DNA from: CAWCDJ01 sp963836015
Lineage (GTDB): Bacteria; Acidobacteriota; Terriglobia; Bryobacterales; Bryobacteraceae
Assembly (NCBI GenBank): GCA_963836015.1
Contig: CAWIIF010000015.1
Location: forward strand, 496,001 to 560,000
Direction of reading: 5' to 3'
DNA: 64,000 bases
Shown one piece after another: positions 58,515-64,000 of this stretch. The notes beneath the pieces are model-generated. The model did no database searches, was not told where the DNA came from, and saw only the letters and a list, made by a program, of their open reading frames with translations. Numbering within the stretch: position 1 is the stretch's first letter; each line of letters starts with the position of its first letter. The position numbers and the translations under genes are program-made.

Positions 58515-59507
58515 TTGCCAAAGGCGAAAATCACTGCGCTCGGCTGCTACACTCCCCCCGACGTACTCACTAATCAAGACCTGGAAAAGATGGTGGACAC
58601 GAACGACCAGTGGATTCTGGAGAGGGTCGGGATTCGCGAACGCCACATTGCGCCGGCCGGAATGGCAACCTCCGATATGGCCATCGAAGCCGCCCGCTGC
58701 GCGCTGGCACAACGGGGAGTGGCTGCCTCGGAGGTGAATGCCATCATCCTCTGCACGGTGACGCCGGACATGTTCTTCCCCTCGACCGCGTGCCTGGTGC
58801 AGAACGCCATCGGCGCTCGCGGCGCCTGGGGCTTCGACCTGATCGCCGCCTGTTCCGGATTCGTCTACGGCTTGACCACCGCCGCGCACCTGGTAGGCGG
58901 CGGGACGCACAAGAAGGTGCTCGTGATCGGGTCGGACACGATGAGCCGCATCATCGACTACACCGATCGTTCGACCTGCGTCCTGTTCGGAGACGGTGCC
59001 GGGGCCATGCTGGTGGAACCGGTGGAAGGGGACGAGGGTCTGGGCTTTATCGATTTCCTCGGAGAAGTGGACGGCTCGGGCGGCGACTTCCTGAAGATGC
59101 CGGCGGGCGGAAGCCGCATGCCGGCCTCGCACGAAACCGTCGATCAGCGCCTGCATTACGTCAAGCAGGAAGGCCAGCAGGTCTTCAAGTACGCGGTCCG
59201 CAAGATGTACGAGACCTCGCGCGAACTGCTGGAGCGCAACGGCTTCACCCTGGACGACCTGGCGCTTCTGATTCCGCACCAGGCCAACCGGCGCATCATC
59301 ACGGCTGCGTCGGAGCGGCTGGGCATCCCCCCCGAGAAGGTGGTCATCAATATCGACCGCTACGGCAACACCACGGCCGGAACCATCCCGCTGGCAACTC
59401 GCGATGCGATCCAGCAGGGCCGCCTCAAGAAGGGCGACCTGGTGCTCTTCGCGGCGGTGGGCGCGGGGTACACCGTCGGCGCCAGTTTGTGGCGCTGGGC
59501 GTTTTAG
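58515..59507 (+). CDS. fabH: Beta-ketoacyl-ACP synthase III
   Basis: FabH joins acetyl-CoA (or branched acyl-CoA) to malonyl-ACP and starts fatty-acid synthesis. The 330-residue protein starts at TTG 58515 (MPKAKITALGCYTPPDVLTN), with AAAGGA eight bases before. The catalytic triad is visible: Cys113 in AACSGFVYGL, His254 in PHQANRRI and Asn284 in YGNTTAGT. Length and motif spacing are normal. Other fatty-acid genes are not adjacent. A SprT-like gene is divergent and a SpoIIE phosphatase converges. Confidence 0.96.
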   Translation: MPKAKITALGCYTPPDVLTNQDLEKMVDTNDQWILERVGIRERHIAPAGMATSDMAIEAARCALAQRGVAASEVNAIILCTVTPDMFFPSTACLVQNAIGARGAWGFDLIAACSGFVYGLTTAAHLVGGGTHKKVLVIGSDTMSRIIDYTDRSTCVLFGDGAGAMLVEPVEGDEGLGFIDFLGEVDGSGGDFLKMPAGGSRMPASHETVDQRLHYVKQEGQQVFKYAVRKMYETSRELLERNGFTLDDLALLIPHQANRRIITAASERLGIPPEKVVINIDRYGNTTAGTIPLATRDAIQQGRLKKGDLVLFAAVGAGYTVGASLWRWAF

Positions 59508-59519
59508 CCCGGCCCGCCG

Positions 59520-62036
59520 TTACAGAACCCGCGCGATCACCAGTGTCATGTCGTCGTGCTGCGGGGCGCCGCCGGCGAAGGCGTCGGCTTCCCGCATGAT
59601 GCGGGCAATCGTTTCCGCGGGCGGTAGGGACATTGATGTTCGGGCGGTCGCAAGTAATGCGTCCTCGCCCCATTCGGCTTCCGCGCAATTCTCGGCTTCG
59701 CTGATGCCGTCGGTGTAGAGAACCAGCAGGTCGCCCGGTTCCAGGCGGATCTCCTCCTGCTCATAACGCGCGAACCCGAAGAGTCCCACGGGCGGGCCGC
59801 CCTTCTCCAGGCGGAGCAACTGGCCGCCGCGCAGGAGCATGGGGGGATTGTGACCGCCGTTAGAGTAAAGCATGACGCGGTTCGCCGGGTTGAACCGGGC
59901 GTAAAAAAAAGTGGCGTAGCGGTACTCGTGGGACGCGTCGCAAATCAGCCGGTTCACATTCACCATAACCTCCGCCACGCTGCCGACGGCAGCCTGGGAC
60001 TGCCCCCGGACAGAAGCCTGCAGGCTCGCCATGAGCAGCGCCGCGGGGACGCCCTTGCCGGAGACGTCCGCGATCACCAGGCCCAGCTGGCCGCCGGCCA
60101 GCGCCAGGAAATCGTAGTAATCACCGCCGACTCCCCGCGCCGGCCGGCAGTGCCCCGCGTACTCGAGCGAGGCGACCTGCGGCAGATTCTGCGGGAACAG
60201 GCGCTGCTGCACCTCGCGGGCGATCTCGATTTCGCGATTCAGCAGCTCGCGCTCGGCCACCTCGGCGGCAATCGCTTCGGAGAGCAGGCTGTTTTCGAGG
60301 GCCAGCCCGGTCTGAACGGCCACGGTCCGGAGCAGGCTGGCGTCGCTGGCGGAATATGGCTCCTCCGACTTCTTGGGCCCCAGGCTGATAAACCCGAGCA
60401 GCTCTTTGCGGGACGCCAGGGGAAGCAGAAACTGGGCGTCAAGGCCATCGATGGCGCCTCCGGCGGCCACCGGGACCGGCTCGCGAGAACGGCTGAGAGC
60501 CTCGACGGCCGCGTCATCAAGCGGAATGGAGGCCGTGGGCGCCACAGGGTAGCCGGCCGCGAACACGGGCCGGAAGGCGCTTCCTTCGCGCAGCATGACG
60601 GCGATCCGCTCCACGTGCAGCGACGATGAGATCTTCCGCGTCACGGTTTCAAGCAGCGCCTGGCGTTCCAGAATGCCGCGGACCTCCAGGCTCAACTCTT
60701 CGAGCACCTGCTCGGCCTTGTAGGCTTCACGGAAGAAGCGGCGGTCCACCCAGCGGCGCAAACGCTCGCCCACGTCGCGAATGCGCACCGCGGCCAGCAC
60801 GCCGAGCGCGATAATTATGAACCGCTGCGGGCGGGAAACGCCGGCGTCCTGAAGTGCCGCGAAGGACACCACGGCAACAACTACCACCGCCTGCAGCACT
60901 TTGATGCCGCGCCGGGCGAGGGTGTATTGCACGCCCTGGCGGATCACCATGCGCACATCGAGCGCCCGCTGCACGACCACGGCGTAGGCCATGGAGAGCG
61001 GGAACAACACCAGCACCATCATCGCGGCGGAGAGCACCCATCCGTCGTCATCGCTCGGGGAGCGCCGGCGGATGAAGACGTCGTAGAGAAACAGCAGGAA
61101 GATGGGCAGCATGGCCGCCGTGCATCCCCAGTAAAGCAGCCGCAGCCGCCTGCGATCGTCCACTGCCAGGCCGGGCTCGTGATACTTGACGGCCAGTCCC
61201 GTAAAGAAGGTGCTGATCAGGGGCGCCATCAGCAGAAAGATGGCGCTGCCGGAAAGGAGATCGTGGGGAAGGCCGGCCGCCAGCGGAGCGTTTACAGCCT
61301 CTACCGCCGCCTGCAGGACATCCAGCGAGAGCGGCGCCAGCACGGCCGCAATCAAAACCCACTTGACCCAGGGGAAGCGGCGGTCAAGGTCCCAGCGCTT
61401 GGGAAAGTAGACGCCGAACAGCATCATGGCGACGGCCCAGACTGGAATGGCCGCCACTCGGTAGACCTCCAGGATGACGCCCCAGGGATGCACCCAGCGG
61501 AGAGCGTCGAACGAACCATCGCGGCTCAACTGGCTGAGGCCGAGGAGCACGCCCAGCATCAGCCAGGCGCGCAGATCGCGAGGCCTCACCAGCGCCACCC
61601 ACAAGCCCAGGAGAATGGCGAGCCAGGGCATGAGGAACCAAGCCACCGCAGCGTAATACCATCGCGGCAGGCCGGCAAGCGCAGCCAGCGGCACACGGTA
61701 CCGGGCGGCCTGCCGGTCGCGTTCCACGGCGACTTCGAGGGTGTCCCCGGGATGGCGGTCCCGCAGCGGCGCTGCCAGGTCTTTCATCCCGCGGACCGGC
61801 CGGCCGTCGATGGCGGTGACCAGGTCTCCCGGCTTCAGCCCGGCGCGGGCGGCGTTGTCGCCCGTGCTCCGGATCGTGGGCCAGGGATCTCCGAGCGCGA
61901 AAGGCACAGCCGTGTAATCGCCGCGAAGGGCGTGCACGGCATCGATCGTGTAGGTCACCTGACTGCCGACCGCAACCAGGGCGACGAGCAAGAGGATCAG
62001 GTACAACCAGCCGGTGGACGGTTTGGTCTCGGTCAT
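59520..62036 (-). CDS. SpoIIE-type phosphatase with PDZ, membrane and GAF domains
   Basis: The 838-residue protein starts at ATG 62036 (MTETKPSTGWLYLILLLVAL). It has a first helix (about 10-28) and a PDZ-like domain (about 45-120, LKPGDLVTAIDGRPVRG), then eight or so membrane helices (about 120-400). A GAF domain follows (about 460-600, SSSLHVERIAVMLREGSAFR, FLLPLASRKELLGFISLGPK), then a helix linker and a PP2C/SpoIIE phosphatase domain (about 630-838, GGDYYDFLALAGGQLGLVIA, DVSGKGVPAALLMASLQASV, QHDDMTLVIARVL). Such enzymes dephosphorylate anti-sigma antagonists. The PDZ and membrane parts suggest that it senses an envelope signal. Confidence 0.92.
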   Translation of the reverse strand: MTETKPSTGWLYLILLLVALVAVGSQVTYTIDAVHALRGDYTAVPFALGDPWPTIRSTGDNAARAGLKPGDLVTAIDGRPVRGMKDLAAPLRDRHPGDTLEVAVERDRQAARYRVPLAALAGLPRWYYAAVAWFLMPWLAILLGLWVALVRPRDLRAWLMLGVLLGLSQLSRDGSFDALRWVHPWGVILEVYRVAAIPVWAVAMMLFGVYFPKRWDLDRRFPWVKWVLIAAVLAPLSLDVLQAAVEAVNAPLAAGLPHDLLSGSAIFLLMAPLISTFFTGLAVKYHEPGLAVDDRRRLRLLYWGCTAAMLPIFLLFLYDVFIRRRSPSDDDGWVLSAAMMVLVLFPLSMAYAVVVQRALDVRMVIRQGVQYTLARRGIKVLQAVVVVAVVSFAALQDAGVSRPQRFIIIALGVLAAVRIRDVGERLRRWVDRRFFREAYKAEQVLEELSLEVRGILERQALLETVTRKISSSLHVERIAVMLREGSAFRPVFAAGYPVAPTASIPLDDAAVEALSRSREPVPVAAGGAIDGLDAQFLLPLASRKELLGFISLGPKKSEEPYSASDASLLRTVAVQTGLALENSLLSEAIAAEVAERELLNREIEIAREVQQRLFPQNLPQVASLEYAGHCRPARGVGGDYYDFLALAGGQLGLVIADVSGKGVPAALLMASLQASVRGQSQAAVGSVAEVMVNVNRLICDASHEYRYATFFYARFNPANRVMLYSNGGHNPPMLLRGGQLLRLEKGGPPVGLFGFARYEQEEIRLEPGDLLVLYTDGISEAENCAEAEWGEDALLATARTSMSLPPAETIARIMREADAFAGGAPQHDDMTLVIARVL

Positions 62037-62095
62037 GGTGAGGCTGCCGTAACAGCATAGTCGATTTCCCCGGCAGTCGAACGCCCCACGGTACA

Positions 62096-64000
62096 ATGAA
62101 GCTTCGAAATCGTATGAAACCAGCATTTCGCCGTACCGCGGCGCGGGTGGCACTCGCAGCCGGGGTGGCTCTGACCGCGGCGCTTCTCTGTTCCCAATCT
62201 TCGCCGCGCGAACAGGTCGGTCCGCTGCCCGGAGGCGGCTTCCTGCTCAACAGCGGGTGGAAGCTCGACCCCGCCGGCAAGCAGGTGCCCCTGGACACCT
62301 TCCCGATGGCCACCGCGCTTTCGCCGGACGGAAAATACCTGCTCGTGCTGAACGGCGGCTACCGTCCGCCCAGCATCAGCGTGATCGATACCGCCTCGGC
62401 GACGGTGGTGAGCCACACGCCCGTGCCGGACGCCTGGCTGGGTCTCGCCTTCACGCCTAACGGAGACCGCGTCTATGTCGGCGGCGCGTCGAAAGCTTCG
62501 ATCTTCGAGTTCACGTTTGCCAACGGTACCCTGCAGCCGGGCCGCACGTTCGAGGTGGTCCCCGCGGCCCAGCGAACGGCGCGCGATTTCATCGGCGATG
62601 TGACGCTGTCTCCCGACGGCCGACTGCTGTATGCAGCCGACCTCTACCGCGATTCGCTGGTAGTGATCAATCCGCAATCGGGCATGGTGATCCAGCGGGT
62701 CAATACGGGGCGTCGGCCCTACCGCATTCTGTTCCACCCGGACGGGAAATCGTTCTTTGTCACGCACTGGGCGGACGGGACGCTCGGCCATTACGACGCC
62801 ATGGATGGCAGCCTGCTGGCCACCGTGCGGATCGGCGCGCATCCCACCGATATGGTGTGGCGCGACGGCCGTCCCGCGGACGTGGACCCGGACGAGCCCG
62901 GCTACAAGGCGCGCCTGTTCGTGGCCGCCGCCAATACGAATAACGTTTACGCGGTAAGCGTGACCGAGTCGAACACCCTCAACGTCATCGAAAGCATCAA
63001 CGTGTCGATGACGCCCCGGCAGCCGCTCGGGATGACACCCTCCGCGCTGGCGCTCAGCCCCGACAAGAAGCGGCTCTTCGTAGCCTGCTCGGACGCCAAT
63101 GCGGCGGCGGTGGTGGACGTGACCATGGAGCGCAGCCGCGTGGAGGGCTTTATCCCGGCGGGCTGGTATCCGACCGCCGTGCGCGTCCTGCCATCCGGCA
63201 CCCTGGTGGTGCTGAACGGCAAGGGCCTCCGCTCCTATCCGAACCCGGACGGGCCGAACCCCTCGAAGCGTCCGGTGGGAGTTCACAACGAGCCGGGCAT
63301 CCGGCCCGGCTATGTCGGCTACATGCAGACCGGCACCGCCTCGTGGATCGAGCCGTTCACGTCCGGTCAACTGGAGGCCTGGACCAATGCCGAGCTGGCC
63401 GATTCGCCCTACCGCGATGCCAAGCTCGACGAACCATCGCAGTTGCCCGCGCAGATCAGGCACATCATTTACATCGTTCGCGAGAATCGCACCTACGACC
63501 AGGTGATGGGCGACGTGAAGGAAGGCAACGGCGATCCGTCGCTGGTCCTGTTCGGGGAGAAGGTGACGCCCAACGCCCACAAGCTGGTGCGCGAGTTCGT
63601 GCTGCTCGACAATTTCTACGTCAATGCCGACGTGAGCGCCGACGGGCACAACTGGTCGACGGCGGCGATCGCGCCGGATTACGTGCAGAAGCTGTGGCCC
63701 AATCAATACGCGGGCCGCCGCAAGCTGTACGACTTCGAAGAGCAGGACCCGACTTCGCTTCCGCCGGCGGGCTATCTCTGGACGAATGCCATCTCAGCCG
63801 GGTTATCAATCCGCAATTTCGGCTACATGGTGAACAACAAGCCGGGTGCGGCTCCGGGAAGCGAGCAGATCACAGGTGTTCGCGACCCGGTCCTGGCCAA
63901 GGCCACCAACCGGCTCTACCGCGGATTCGACCTCGACTATCCGGATGTGGAGCGCGCCAGGACGTTCCTCAACGAGCTGGCCGAATACGAAAAGACCGGC
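62096..64000 (+). CDS. YncE-type propeller/phosphoesterase fusion (3' end outside window)
   Basis: The frame from ATG 62096 (alternative ATG 62114) runs open to the window end, giving 635 residues. An N-terminal export helix (ARVALAAGVALTAALLC) is followed by a YVTN beta-propeller (about 60-390) with repeats such as PMATALSPDGKYLLVLNGGY, GDVTLSPDGRLLYAADLYRD and TPSALALSPDKKRLFVACSD. An alkaline-phosphatase or phosphoesterase-type domain begins about residue 450 with HIIYIVRENRTYDQVMGDV and ADVSADGHNWSTAAIAPDYV. This fused form is widespread in Acidobacteria-type genomes, and the substrate is unknown. It is divergent from the SpoIIE phosphatase. Confidence 0.9.
   Translation, partial: MKLRNRMKPAFRRTAARVALAAGVALTAALLCSQSSPREQVGPLPGGGFLLNSGWKLDPAGKQVPLDTFPMATALSPDGKYLLVLNGGYRPPSISVIDTASATVVSHTPVPDAWLGLAFTPNGDRVYVGGASKASIFEFTFANGTLQPGRTFEVVPAAQRTARDFIGDVTLSPDGRLLYAADLYRDSLVVINPQSGMVIQRVNTGRRPYRILFHPDGKSFFVTHWADGTLGHYDAMDGSLLATVRIGAHPTDMVWRDGRPADVDPDEPGYKARLFVAAANTNNVYAVSVTESNTLNVIESINVSMTPRQPLGMTPSALALSPDKKRLFVACSDANAAAVVDVTMERSRVEGFIPAGWYPTAVRVLPSGTLVVLNGKGLRSYPNPDGPNPSKRPVGVHNEPGIRPGYVGYMQTGTASWIEPFTSGQLEAWTNAELADSPYRDAKLDEPSQLPAQIRHIIYIVRENRTYDQVMGDVKEGNGDPSLVLFGEKVTPNAHKLVREFVLLDNFYVNADVSADGHNWSTAAIAPDYVQKLWPNQYAGRRKLYDFEEQDPTSLPPAGYLWTNAISAGLSIRNFGYMVNNKPGAAPGSEQITGVRDPVLAKATNRLYRGFDLDYPDVERARTFLNELAEYEKTG

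Noticed and set aside
62033..63706. Minus-strand open frame of about 557 codons opposite the YncE/phosphoesterase gene
   Set aside because: The plus frame has propeller and phosphoesterase motifs; the minus frame is a His/Arg/Val-rich shadow.

Overview
The window looks like chromosomal DNA of an acidobacterium of the Solibacter/Bryobacter type. The evidence is high GC content, several very long MacB/FtsX-type permeases of the kind expanded in that group (one directly behind a PadR regulator), a secreted protein resembling the TIGR03437 'Solibacter' cell-surface family, a PEP-CTERM protein, and many small signal-peptide proteins without known function. No tRNA, rRNA, CRISPR array, prophage or insertion sequence was recognised. 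No gene-free stretch exceeds 300 bases.

Layout. 1-7.1 kb: recA (3' end outside the window), a secreted protein, an OmpR-type two-component pair, two overlapping MacB-like permeases without their ATPase, and a DinB-like protein. 7.1-9.5 kb: a multiply frameshifted permease pseudogene. 9.6-14.8 kb: glgX, then a PadR gene with a near-perfect dyad at its promoter, and its permease. 14.9-21.2 kb (minus strand): a secreted protein, a YcaQ/AlkX-type DNA glycosylase overlapping a PD-(D/E)XK-VWA fusion protein, a metallophosphoesterase and an NCS1-type permease. 21.4-25.2 kb: an MFS exporter, a TPR protein, a polytopic membrane protein and a GlsB-type protein. 25.3-28.7 kb (minus): DUF4126, a YpfJ-like zinc peptidase, a DUF3179 protein whose frame crosses an in-frame UGA, and YdcF.

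28.8-46.6 kb: an rRNA/tRNA methyltransferase, rarA, a PEP-CTERM protein, two secreted TPR proteins, rnc, another long permease, a stand-alone LigD-type polymerase, PhzF, a YPGG-repeat secreted protein, a degenerate receiver-ATPase protein, tex and the TIGR03437-like protein. 46.7-54.5 kb: a small gene, a broken HlyD-type adaptor, a CsgG-like protein with a Ser/Thr kinase, lon, pheA and ubiX. 54.6-57.7 kb: an accessory-looking cluster with an XRE/S24-like regulator, a 157-aa protein, a 37-aa secreted peptide, a seven-helix membrane protein and a 180-aa protein. 57.7-64 kb: a SprT-like protease, fabH, a PDZ/GAF/SpoIIE phosphatase, and the start of a YncE/phosphoesterase fusion.

The strongest unusual signal is the DUF3179 gene at 26834-28060. 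A single in-frame UGA sits exactly where the family has the first Cys of its TYCxLC motif. It is followed at once by a bulged hairpin with a GGUCU apical loop, like the E. coli fdhF SECIS. I read it as a selenoprotein. Next are the PD-(D/E)XK-VWA fusion paired with an AlkX-type glycosylase, the PadR operator that implies a leaderless transcript, and the small-peptide cluster, which shares rare TAGTACT motifs with the PEP-CTERM gene upstream region.
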